A stretch of 64,000 nt of DNA from Angiostrongylus vasorum. Taxonomy: Eukaryota; Nematoda; Chromadorea; Rhabditida; Metastrongylidae. Every line of letters starts with the position of its first letter. Position 1 is the stretch's first letter. The notes beneath the pieces were generated by a model that saw only the letters and a list, made by a program, of their open reading frames with translations, did not search any database and was not told the origin of the DNA. Shown here one piece after another: positions 25,260 through 36,268 of this stretch. The position numbers were made by a program, and so were the translations under genes. Location: contig JADANN010000370.1 of assembly GCA_018806985.1 (NCBI GenBank), positions 1,098,001 to 1,162,000 of the forward strand, in the 5' to 3' direction.

Positions 25260-26175
25260 AACTAAGTCCGCACTTCAGTCCATGACGCACCTCAACGTCA
25301 GACCTGACGAAGAGGGTCTGTTCTGATGTTTTGGACGCTTGGGAAGAAGTGATTTAAACGCAAAGACCAAAAACCCTCTATTGGTGTTGCAAAATTCCTG
25401 GCTAACACGAGTAATCATACAAGACTCACAGCAAAGGACATCCATGCATAAGCCATACAATGTCAATTGTACGACAAAAATTCTGGATTACCAAATTACA
25501 GGGGCAAGGAGCACGTATCCTTAAGCATTGCATACAGTGCCAAAGGTTCAATAACCTTCCTTACCCGAACAAAGTGATCTACCACAGCAATGAGTCCTGA
25601 GGTCACGACCTTATGAACAGGAGCTGGACTCCTTTGGTCCAATAACAATCATTCAACGAGACTCCACTGAAGGCCAGTGTTATGGAGCCATAATAACATA
25701 TACGGCAACGAGACTAATAAATCTCGATATCGTACTGATAGTGGACCTCACAACAACCGCCTTTCAATATTTCTACACTGTTTCTTTGCAAGAGGAAGAA
25801 TGCCTAAATCCATAACAGCTGATAACGCTCTAACTTTCATACATGCAGAAAACATCCTCAGGGAATGAGTACAATCTATTTACAATAATCCAACAGTAAT
25901 GTCAGCTATCAGCAATCGAGAAATACAGTGGAGATGCATCACCCCATTTGCTCCATGGGAAGGAGACTTTTATGAAAGGCTCATTAGTGAAACACTCCCT
26001 CTATGAGGCTCTCGGAACGGCAAAACTCACAATGGAGGACTTAACAATAGCAAGAATAATAGAAATCGAGGGTCTACTTAATACGAGACCGCTTTTGTAT
26101 GTGGAATCACAATCAGCACGAGAGGAAGTACGCAGACGTATCAATTTACTGAAGAATGAATTCGAAATTCCTTAA
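25260..26175 (+). pseudogene. BEL/Pao integrase remnant
   Basis: A zinc-binding entry region can be read near 25510-25570 (CIQCQRFNNLPYPNK). It is followed by a broken catalytic core at 25640-25930 and a C-terminal part with the family pattern: a WRCITPFAPWEG-like reading near 25930-25965 split across frames, then KHSLYEALGTAKLTMEDL and IEIEGLLNTRPLLYVE. Stops and frameshifts interrupt every segment. This is the 3' end of pol. Confidence 0.8.
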
Positions 26176-26789
26176 CCACTAGACGGACTCAGCCAGGAAA
26201 ACAGCAAACCTTCTTACTTTCCATCAGACGTGCAAACTCTCCTATGAACAAAACAATGAGTAGTGAAAGCCTTAAATTCGTTGTGAAAATTCAAAGGAAA
26301 ACTCTGGAAAATTTGGAAATCTCATTTAACGTTGCTACGTGAAAAGCATCAAGGCGGATCAGAAAAGAAAATAAGTTCAAAACAGACTCCGAAGAAAGAT
26401 GATATAGTACCGATCAAAGATCCGATACAACCATAACACTTGTAGAAAATAGGTAGAATCAAGGAACTCGTCACGAACTCACGAGGAATTTCACGTGGTG
26501 TTATTTTACTACCTTCACATCGTAAAATTCGCAGACCTCTGAATCTTCTCGCTCTGGTAGAACTAGAACATACAAAATCGCAGAAAAGAACTAACGAGCA
26601 ATCCGAATCAAACAACAAGTTACCGCCTTCTCAATCCGATGGACAAAAAGAAGGCACAACCCACGAACTGCCGACGACAAAAGCAATTCATATCGATGCA
26701 TAAAAAGGCGATTACAATCTCCGACCGAAAAAGCACATGAACTACAGATATCTTATAAATCTGCCACAAACTCCTCACATTTCTTTGAT

Positions 26790-27160
26790 TCTCTGCTATT
26801 TATTTCCACTCATATCAATATGCCAAAGTTCAAAAGGTCAAACAAAGGTTAGACACATGCTTGTACAAACGAAGGCGTGGAACTAATCAAACCAGATCGG
26901 ACCGAATACGAAATATTTGCGGACGACATTTGCAAAAGTTATAACACACCATAGGTCAAGGAGACAGTTCACCTGTCGCCACAAGTGGTGCTAAATGAGC
27001 ATAAAATGCAATGGAGAACGGCATACAACGACTCCGTAGAAATTACTGAAAAAACCTGCCCGTCGGCATCACTCTGCGGACACGTTACTGTAACTGCACT
27101 TTCTACTCCGCAACAATTCTCAACGCTGAATGATGGCTGGGAAAAACCATATTAGCAGTT
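26790..27160 (+). pseudogene. Possible env-like remnant of the BEL element
   Basis: Downstream of integrase, one frame gives a Cys-containing stretch (ETVHLSPQVVLNEHKMQW, then CPSASLCGHVTVTALSTPQQ) that recalls the glycoprotein-like third ORF of some nematode BEL elements. It is short, has internal stops and is not clearly delimited. The match is by impression only, so this may simply be non-coding 3' sequence of the element. Confidence 0.3.
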
Positions 27161-27199
27161 ACTGTTTTATTGTATTGAAATACTTACTACTACCTATTA

Positions 27200-28960
27200 C
27201 GCATTCCCGTTTGTGCCAATCAAATCTCGGAAAGCCTGTATGGATTGTAGCAACTTTCATATGGCGACTTATACCATCATGATTACATGATACATCCACA
27301 TGAACGAGACGCCCACAGATTATCGCCAATGGCCTACAGATTTTACAAGGCTTCTATTATGAAATTTCTGTTGGAAAAATGATATCAACAGAAGCATATC
27401 AGCGCAACAGCCTCAGTGATCAACAACAATCACGCCAAATCATATGTACTATAAGCTGACAAGACTAATAGCAAATATGTTAATACCGAACGAGAAGATA
27501 AAGTAAGTATATTCAAGCATATACGAAAAAAAAACCAATTAAACATGACGTAACATTCCATCAACCCATACAAGTCTATCCAGTTTAGATACTCATATTG
27601 CAAAGACTTATTCTGCCTCATAGGAAATACTCTTTGTCACTTTCACACTACCACACGAACATTGGCTGATCTTAGCGGACATCGTAAGCGAGCGCTAAGT
27701 GAGTAGGCATGAAAATTCGGCAAATTATCAAATCTATCTTATTTAGAAGGAAAACTTTTGGAAAAAATCAGACTTTCACATTTACTAACCTGGTAGAAAA
27801 GGATCGCATTGCTGCGACTCCCCTCAAATCTCAGGAACGGCAACAATTAAATTGGATGGTAACCATTCAATTATGAAATTCTGATAAAACCTGCCTCTCT
27901 ATTGTTGGTTTAGATTTTAAAAAACCCCCATGCAACGAAGTATGCCTCACTCGCCAGTTAATTCACGTTACAAGCAAACATAACAGTCAAAAGGAAAGTG
28001 GTCATAAACACGTATAAACGCCCGAAGCAACAAAACTCAAATGTAATTGATAAATCCAGTGCCGAGGTTAATAGGAAGTTGACTGTGGTAGTTGATAAAA
28101 TTATCTATTGCTTCCGAGTGAATACTTCAGGAAAACTTTGAGTCGAGGCTCTAGAACAACGCGAAATTCGAAGAATAAAGATCTTAGTTAACAAAAGAAA
28201 GACATGACAGTGAAGACCCAGCAAGATCAATATTAAAATAAGAGCATAGATGTAACCAGAAGCACCAAATAGGTGCTGAGAAAAAAGGTTTTTGGAATGT
28301 GTTCTTGAAGCGGGTAATATGTTTGTCTTAACTGAAGGCCATGTAGAATGGGCTTTAATTTGGTCGTGGAGGAATAAGGTCGACGGTGATACCTGCGTGA
28401 GCTGTTGGTGGCTTCAAAACGCAAACAGTTCTCCTTTGTGAAACATCACATTGCTCCACTCGTAAATTCGCGACTTGCCAGGACATTCGCGAAATCAACA
28501 ATACCTAAAAAGTGAGAATATGAGAAAAAAAAATCATACGAAAAGTACCCACACGTCGTGAAAAACCGTACCGAAAACACAAAATCCTGTCAATGTCAGA
28601 TTGGAGGAAACTCTTTAAGGAATGCAAATATATTCCGTGTTGATACCAAGGGCAGATCGCAATGTCCAGTGTAAATCCTGCAGCTTGTTACCATTGTCTC
28701 GCAAATATCGGTGGATCTTAAATAAGGATACTCTAGTTCAAATATAGTTCCTGAACCCTTTTTTGGTCAAATGGATTGAGCTGCGTCGATCAGATCTAGG
28801 ATTTTCCCTCTGATATGGTAGTGTTTAATTTCATAGTTAAGAAAGTTTTCTACACAAATGATTCACCTCCATGAAGTCTTCTTCAATAGTTTACAATAAT
28901 TACGAAGAAAATGTTAGCACAAAAAAATGGGCTTTCATCGAATCAAAGATAAATCAGCAT
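27200..28960. other. Unassigned sequence right of the BEL element
   Basis: No coding pattern recognised. It may hold the eroded 3' LTR. A block near 28055-28085 (CCGAGGTTAATAGGAAGTTG) recurs at 31912-31940 next to the fold-back element. Confidence 0.45.
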
Positions 28961-28979
28961 TTCAAAACAACTTCGCTCA

Positions 28980-30946
28980 GCTGTACATCAGATATAGCTC
29001 GCCAATAACACCAGTACTGATTGTTTGCTTCGAACATGATTCCGAATCCCTAATCGTTCCCATCTGGGAATGAAAAAAGGTTAACGTTGGCCAAGAACAC
29101 GTCTGCGCATCGTTTGGATGGTCCTCCAAGGGAACACATACATTCTCTTGGAGTAAATTCCACTGTTCTTTTCGTCCATCTGTCACCTGTTCTTGTTATT
29201 ATGTAGGCGGCACATCTGTGTTTCGCTCATGTATAATCTGCTGGATAACGAAGATGGGACTGATTTCGAAGATCTTAGCTGCACAATCGGACAAGAAATT
29301 ATGGTGCCGTTTATATTTCAGAAAAACATCATTCAAGCGTTCTGTGGCTGGCGGACAAATCTGTTGACGTGGTCGAAGTATCTGTCCACGTTTTTTGCTG
29401 CATAACATGGCGATGGAAGGAACAAAACTGAGCGCGTAGATTTAGGTTCTCCGGTAGTTCGGTGGCTCCTTTGAGAAACCCGAACAGGGTCCCATGTTGG
29501 TCTCCTGTCTAATTTCTCTTTCATGTTGTTCTCCATGTTCACTGAACGTGCAAGGTACATGTACGAGGTGGTCTCTGTAATCGGCGAACCATCCAGTTCG
29601 ATTTGTTCACCTTCGCACCATAGGTTCTTCATGAATTGGGCTTTCGCCTACTTATGGAAAGTCACATCTTTCTTCCTGTTTCGTTAAGTTCACTGAGTAT
29701 CGCCTCCGCGTAGTGGTAGCTACGATTGATGCACCAGTACTGTAGGGACCATTGAACCACTCACTACTTTGTAGTAGTTCAGTGGTGGAATACACAGCTG
29801 TACTGAATATTAAACAGTGTACAGACTATCGACTAGTTGTTGCTGTCTCTGTCTGACTCTCAAAAAGTGAATCTGTGTCGCGATTCTTAGTATTTGATAG
29901 TTCTGTAATATATAGGCATCCTTATTTATTTTTTCTTTATTTGAAAGGCTGTGAATTGGGCGTCAAGGAGTAAAAAATTGTAGTTTTATGGCACTACATG
30001 ATCTATAGGCCGTAGTTGCGAAGTAAACCCACGACTTATGTTCTACATGAGGATGCTGGGGGCCGGCTTGCTCCGCCCACTCAATGCAGTGCCACATCGT
30101 GTTGAATTACTTGCTTGAATGAACATGCACTTGCTCACTGTTCGCCACACGGATCTTAAGGCTGTTGTCCTCAAAGCGTAAACCTCAAACTTGGGCATAA
30201 ACCATTTATAGCGATAATAATACAATAATAACTACAAGACGACACTGAAACAGTAGAAGCGGCGAGATGGTAATAGGATTGATAAATAAAGATAAGACAA
30301 TGAGTAAGAAGTCACCTTGAAGGAAATTGTTGTATTACAGGTTATTAGGTTGATATGAGGAAGAGGTTTACCATAAAATACAGGTGACCCACCATAGTTG
30401 TGCTGAGAGATGTATCGTGGGTAGATTGTTATCGTTGTTATTGTTGTTGCGGCAAATGCTTTGGGTCATGTCTGGCTAGGCATCAATCACTATCAGAAGG
30501 CATATAGAATAAAATTACTATAGAGAATACTGTGTACTGGTCGACTTGCGAACACTCTGCTTCACTGGTACTCCTCGAAAAAATGACGATACCATCCGCG
30601 AAACGAAGACTTGGCAGAAATTTTCCATCAGTACGTATGCCCCTCTTGTCCCAATCGATTGAATTAGTTATCCACTGGAGTCACCAATAAACAGCTTTGG
30701 CAATATTGTGTCGCCTTGTCCAACCCATTTCTCTATGGGATGGTGAAACGTCGATGAAAAAGCTGCATATTTGGTCCGTAGTTCCGATGACAGTCTGCTA
30801 GTGCTCGTATATACAAAGCGTCCACTCATTGGTCGATGAGCGTGATAGAATTTCATTCGTCTCAACAAAACGCTTTCTTGTAATCGGTAAAGGTTAGGAC
30901 AACGGGCGGATGGTACTACCGCCAAAATCTTACGATTGTAGCACAC
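28980..30946 (-). mobile_element. RTE-type LINE remnant interrupted by other DNA
   Basis: Minus-strand RT pieces: 30946-30668 contains HHPIEKWVGQGDTILPKLF (RVRQGDTxSPKLF-type motif), and 30640-30540 contains a degraded FADD box (LRFADGIVIF). After about 0.75 kb of unrelated sequence (29770-30540) the thumb resumes at about 29740 and 29632-29333 (EGEQIELDGSPITETTSYMY). The C-terminal end follows at 29186-28977. This is a different subfamily from the 50 kb copy and is closer to the fragments at 9.6 and 58.7 kb. Non-functional. Confidence 0.75.
29770..30540. other. Sequence inserted into the RTE LINE at 29-31 kb
   Basis: Separates the FADD-type block from the thumb of the RTE. It contains the short repeat shared with 20455-20515 and no coding pattern I recognise. 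Confidence 0.5.
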
Positions 30947-30984
30947 ATGCCTCTAATACCCAATAGCGATAAATCAAAGCCGTC

Positions 30985-31900
30985 CACCATGCGTCGTTCT
31001 CTTTTTTTTAGCAATCGCGAAGTTGTTATTCAGCGCACGTTTACTTCCCGTACACATCGAACACATACAACGCAACGGCAGCTGACGTTTCGGCAGTACA
31101 GCCTTCTTCAGTGCCTTGAAGGATACACTGATATGTAATTTACTGGGTCAAACGCTCCAACAGCACAAACAGAAAGATAAAAAATCTGAATGATAATTAG
31201 ACGATCACCGACTTCTCGAAAAACCCACCATTTTTTTACCTCCTTTCCACCGAGGAAGAACAGCCGCTCAAAGTCGAATATAATTAATGACTGCACCACC
31301 CCATATCAAAAAATCAAATCTGAGATACGGAGCTAGATCACATGTTATCTCTGGGCATTCTTCCCTGCTTTAAAATCAATAGACCAACATGTCCTGTCTT
31401 ATACTTACTTATTAAAACACATAGTTGGTATCACCTGATGATCTTGCGTCAATCAATCCATCATCGTTCAAGGTTAGACTCATCACCAGCTGTGTAGACG
31501 GGCCAACGGACGGAATAACCTGGTTTATAAGTCTAATACTTACTCAGTTCCTTAAACTTATTCTAGCTCACCACACGAATGCCCAAATGTTCCTAGAACG
31601 CCTACGTAATGCGTCTCTTAATAACTGTTCTGGCTGTTCTTCTTCGGTGGTAGGTAGGTAAAAACGGTGGGTTTTTTCGAGAAGCCGGTGATCGGGTTAT
31701 TGTCGTACAGATTTTCACCTTTCTGTTTGTTTTGTTGAAGCGTTTGACCTAGTAAATTACATATCAGTGCACCCTTCCAGGCTCTGAAGAAGGTGATACT
31801 GCCGCGAAACCTCAGCTACCGTTGTGTTGTATGTGTCCTATGTGTACGGAAGTAGACGTGTGCTGAATAACAATCTCGCGACTGCTGAAAAAGAGAACGA
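30985..31900. repeat. Fold-back element (long inverted repeat), family C
   Basis: Two arms of about 250-300 bp are reverse complements: 30985-31260 and 31640-31900. Examples are GTCGTTCTCTTTTTTT with AAAAAGAGAACGAC at the outer ends, TTCGGCAGTACAGCCTTCTTC with GAAGAAGGTGATACTGCC in the middle, and GAAGAACAGCC near the loop. The 0.35 kb spacer has no clear ORF. It resembles the region 6840-7070, so that region may be a decayed relative. Confidence 0.82.
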
Positions 31901-31954
31901 CACATTTATGATCCATTCCCGAGGTTAATAGAAAGTCGATCTCGGGAACTATCG

Positions 31955-32025
31955 TCCAGAATCTTATTACGTTCTCAACCCCTCAGTCATCTACAATCTT
32001 ATTACGCTCTCAATCCCTAAGGGCT
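31955..32025. repeat. Short tandem duplication
   Basis: AATCTTATTACGTTCTCAACCCC and, about 30 nt on, AATCTTATTACGCTCTCAATCCC are adjacent near-copies at the outer edge of the fold-back element. Confidence 0.6.
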
Positions 32026-32514
32026 TCCGGATATTGAACTTTTGTCGTCTATCGTAGGAAAGGATCCATGATGAGATCGAATTAGGTGCTGCTCCATGTG
32101 GCCGACATGCAAAATCAGGAGTACTCGCGTAATTGTTAAACACGAAAACAGAACTTTCACAACTCAGAAAATCTACTGATGACATTATACAGTTCGTCTA
32201 AACACATATCTAATATAAATTCTACCTCTGAATTTTCGTATTATTTATCCTGACCATTTTCCGAAATGCTAATATTGTAATTGGATTCGCTACTGCTTGA
32301 TGTCTACTTAAGCACTAACTAGTATAGTACGTAGTAGTTATACTACTATAGTTGCCAAACAATCTAAATGACGATCTTCACTAAAATAAAGTTACGTCCC
32401 GAAATTTATTTATGAACTCCTATAATACATGATTCTCAGCAGTTTTGATGTTCACAAATTCTGTCTGTATCAAGAAAAAAAAACGAGAAAAACGCAACTA
32501 TCCAGCTTACTAAC

Positions 32515-33935
32515 CTCTTCCACAGCATTGGGGCCAACCTCTCGCATTGTCATGTGGTACAGTCTTGCCATTCTCAGCTCAACAGCAAATTCCAGTTTTC
32601 GTATCAGCGGCATATTTGCTCCGATCAGGTACGACTCAATTTCACGTAACACCGTAAGCATACGATATTGTGATGCTAATATACTCATCACCAGAAAATT
32701 GTCTTTGTGAATTACAATAGATCCAAAACGAGCCGTAGCATGCATTAGAACCTTCATATCTTCCGGCGATACTTCGGTGACGTCTACAAAATCGAGACCA
32801 GCTTCCTAAACGAAGTTAAACTTTTCAAATAATCTACTTCCCTTAAATAACAGTGCAGGCACATAGTTGATTTGACGCAGCAGAGTGAAAATACAAAAAA
32901 TGTCGGAGTAACTAACTTGTTTAACTTTCCAGCTAGTAAACAATGGCCCACCGAGCTCAGCCAGTAATCTCAAGTCAACGTAAAAATTGTACGGTCCACA
33001 CTGAAAAGTGCAAGCAGCCATGTTGGACATGTGACCATTGCACGAATTAAAACAATAAAAGCAACATAAAAAAAATCAGTGGTAAACGAGCATTACATTC
33101 GCCATGGTTCCTTTTTTGTGGTTAGCCAAAAGAAATACGTGCAATTTATTTTCGGCTTTGGATTCTTTGGGTTTTTTTTTGACAATAAAAAATGATTTCT
33201 TGATAACTAGACGACTTTAACGGCTGCAAATACGATAGAATTGCAGAAGGAGACTTTATTCTATAGTTCAGTTCTATGGAGGTGAATGATATGTGTGCTG
33301 CGACCTACTGTGTTTTACTATGGTCTATGATGAAAACGCACTCCTAGCAGTACTTCGAAGTATATTTGGAAGTATTTCGCAGCATATGCTGAGTCTGTTT
33401 CAGCAATTTAATATCTGCACATTTCATACAATAACCACAGCGATTAAAACGAAATAGCTAATTATTGGTGAAGTTAACACCCAATGAACGTTTTCCGAAA
33501 GGATTTTGTTCAAACCATTAAGTGTAGATAACGGCTTTTGTGGTCTCGCTCCAACTGTTTTGACATACTTTTAATTAGCTATCGAATGGATATACATAAT
33601 GCGGTAAGGAGAAAATTCTGGAACACACTAAAGTGAGAAGGACACTATAATGCCCATACCGCCGCAAATGAAATACATATACATAAATCATAAAACTCAT
33701 AAAGGATAAAGCTCTAGGCGTTGATCAATCCCCTGAGGGATGCGCCATACATTCGACTTCATTCAGCATCGTTTGCAGTTGATTAAAAGCATATCTGGGC
33801 TTTACAAGTGTAGCTATCCTCTCAGACAAGTCGTACTAATTTGCTGACCCCGGAGAGATGACCTGGTGGGCAACGGGCGCGGAAATCGATCTCATGTGTA
33901 TTGCAGAGTGCCTCCAACCACTGCAGCACACGCGC

Positions 33936-33997
<62 letters not shown>

Positions 33998-34640
33998 TGT
34001 ATATATATAATATATATATATTATATATATGTATATATATATATATTTATATGTATGTACATATACGCAGGTGTATGCATACATGCACGTATAGATGCAC
34101 ATATTATACACATCGGTCTATTTGCTGATTTAAGCATAATGCAGATAATGATACTCTCGAAATTTGGTGTTTTTGTTCCTATGCTATAACACATTTGGAA
34201 AAGTCATTCAGAGGAAGAAAAAAAATCCTTGCCATAAAACTTTCGATGTAACAGCGTTATCCACAGGAAAATGCTAACGGTTTCTTTAAACATTCATAAT
34301 GGCGATTCACAAAATTATTTCATAGGGACATTTTTCAAGAGAAAACTATTGTGGCTTAAGCAATACAGGAAGGAACGATAGTGGTCTTCTTCTAATTCTG
34401 GTCTTTCTCCGATGTAAATAATATTATTCGATCACATTACTGGTTTCTAAATACAATGCTCCATAAGTCCAATTAACAGATCTAACTTACTCGAACATCA
34501 AAATTCCTGTACGCTGTTGGGCGACTTAGATTCACAGGTGCAAGAATTTGCACTGTGGCTGCCATAAGACTTATCGCACCACTACTGCTGGTATGTCTCT
34601 CTAACACAATCTTATCAGGTTCCCATAAGTCCTTTTTCAT
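32515..34640 (-). CDS. BTB/POZ-domain-like protein (partial model, 3 exons)
   Basis: Three minus-strand exons, each a multiple of 3 nt, join cleanly: 34491-34640, 32917-33000 and 32515-32805 (525 nt, 175 codons). The first exon opens with an ATG directly after a TTGCAG acceptor, so it may be a trans-spliced start or an internal Met. Exons 2 and 3 show a BTB-like pattern: NFDVR at the end of exon 1, then YNFYVDLRLLAELGGPLF, WKVK, DFVDVTEVSPEDMKVLMHA, and then a stretch ending LREIESYLI. A helical tail follows (ELRMARLYHMTMREV). BTB domains mediate dimerisation and often recruit CUL3 ubiquitin ligase; nothing here identifies a substrate. Donor GTTAGT follows 32515. A TTTTAG acceptor near 32381 would place a stop codon at once, so the protein could end there. 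Further coding-like stretches upstream at 34700-34840 (VKELAGMNTITVRILPSEL) and 35240-35560 may be 5' exons, but I could not join them in phase. Downstream of AMPK beta on the same strand, 1.6 kb away. Confidence 0.62.
33165..33650. repeat. Dispersed family F
   Basis: GACAATAAAAAATGATTTC, GATAACTAGACGAC and GGAGACTTTATTCTATAG, then AACCATTAAGTGTAGATAACGG and TACATAATGCGGTAAGGAG. The first half matches 49830-49995 and the second half 53325-53480. Both 33650 and 53480 lead into family A copies. Confidence 0.5.
33698..33937 (-). repeat. SINE-like family A, followed by (TA)n
   Basis: Minus-oriented family A copy with tail AAAGGATAAAGCTC at 33701 and head CACACGCGCCC. A long TA microsatellite begins directly at its head end. 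Confidence 0.75.
33938..34075. repeat. (TA)n microsatellite, interrupted
   Basis: Long TA tract with a few GT and single-base breaks, starting at the head end of a family A copy. Confidence 0.95.
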
Positions 34641-36268
34641 CTGCAACATAATGGTAGTACAAATGTTTTTCCTTAGAATACGAACTAGCTTAATCAGATT
34701 AGCAACTTGCCTCAAAGGTTTCCTTATCAACAACCAGCACATAGTCCACTAAAATAGCACATTCAGTCAGTTCTGAAGGAAGAATCCGAACAGTGATTGT
34801 GTTCATCCCAGCAAGCTCTTTTACCTTTAAAGATATACAACCGAAAATGAAAGCGATAGTGAAGTTGTTGAAACTCCCCAAAGATTGCCTTCATTTAAAA
34901 ATGTGCACTTCTTCTCATCCCATAAATTCCACAAAGACATTACAAGTGGAGGTTGAAATGGGGACATTAAAACTACTTAAGTGGTAATTTAGCTTACAGT
35001 GATTAGAAAAATTCAAAGGAAACACACTGTGAACGAATTTTGAACAAACTGACGGTCACAGACTAAATGAACCCTGGACATTTCCGGATTTCTTACGTAG
35101 GCATTCCTTATACATACTTATTTATTTCTTTATTCCCGTCACTTGGAAAATACATAGATACAAGGAATTTCGTAATGCCCATGAAGAGTTTCAATATCTG
35201 AAACCGGTAACAAAAACTGGTCAGATAGATTTCCAAGTGGAAGTTAAGGCAAATCACCTCAAGTTCTAGTGTCAGCATCTCGAAATTTCCCTCTATCTTT
35301 TGCTTTTTCGTACTTGATAGTATAACTGTGGTATAATTATCCATCACTAAAATAACAAGGTTCTACGGATTCCGATCACATGTAACCAAATTCACGGCGT
35401 AGTTCGCAAAGACATAAGCACTGGATCACTTAAGTTACCATGTGAACACATAATGATTCCAAAACGTCTACGAACGAAGAACAATGCAGTGACCATCATA
35501 AATGGTTGCGCTTGTCTTGTAAAAAAAAAAAACGAGCATTCTAGCGAACTAAACAACATTTCTGTACAAACAATGTACTTCACAATAGCACCTTGAATTC
35601 TTTTCCCATTCACAGACTAATCAAGAGCTCTAAGATTAGTGAAATACCAGGAATACACTCAAATACACTCACCGTAGGTTCCTACTCGTCACGAAGAGCT
35701 GGAAATCGGAGTTCACTACCACAAAGGCACAAAATTTAACACGGTGTCCTCTCAATGATATATACTATGTTTCCCAATTCAACTTTTTATAATCAAGAGG
35801 TAAGGCCAGTTTGTACAAAACTTTATACATTGATAAGTAAAGTACAATGTCCTAAATTGCTCTAACATTACGCAACTTTTTCAACGATAAGAAGTAACAA
35901 AAACAATAATAAAACGAAGCACAGTGAGCAGTAGGCAATCTATGGATAAAACATCACACAAATAAATTTCGCTAAACATTCAAGCATTCATTTGCTAACG
36001 AGAAGATTGTCCGCAAGACTATGTACTCCTAGGCTTTTTATTAACATTGGTAAGTTTGAATATACAACAATGATGTTGCAAGTCTTCTCGAAATCTTGAA
36101 CGTCATCAAAACGGAGCGAGAGATTAAAACGTTCGTTTTCTATTTAAAACACTTCACACAGACCAACAATTGAAGCAAACACTTGTAAGTTAAGAAGGTA
36201 ACTTCCACTTCGCCATTGAATTCTGCTGCGATATGGATGCAAGTCGGCCGTCGCAGACGAAATACTGC

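Larger units (their letters stand above)
21050..27160 (+). mobile_element. Degenerate BEL/Pao LTR retrotransposon
   Basis: Gag, aspartic protease, reverse transcriptase, RNase H and integrase remnants lie in order on the plus strand, which is the BEL/Pao gene order. Several internal stops and frame changes show that it is not autonomous. I could not recognise a matching pair of LTRs either side, so the outer limits are approximate: the left part is taken from the first gag-like codons and the right part from a possible env-like stretch. The flanks 20700-21000 and 27200-28900 may hold eroded LTRs. Confidence 0.9.

Noticed and set aside
33836..34128. Tyr/Ile-rich open frames on both strands
   Set aside because: Translation of the (TA)n tract; not a gene.
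34699..34881. Extra 5' exon of the BTB-like gene (VKELAGMNTITVRILPSEL region)
   Set aside because: Looks coding, but its donor phase does not fit the exon at 34491-34640; left out of the model.
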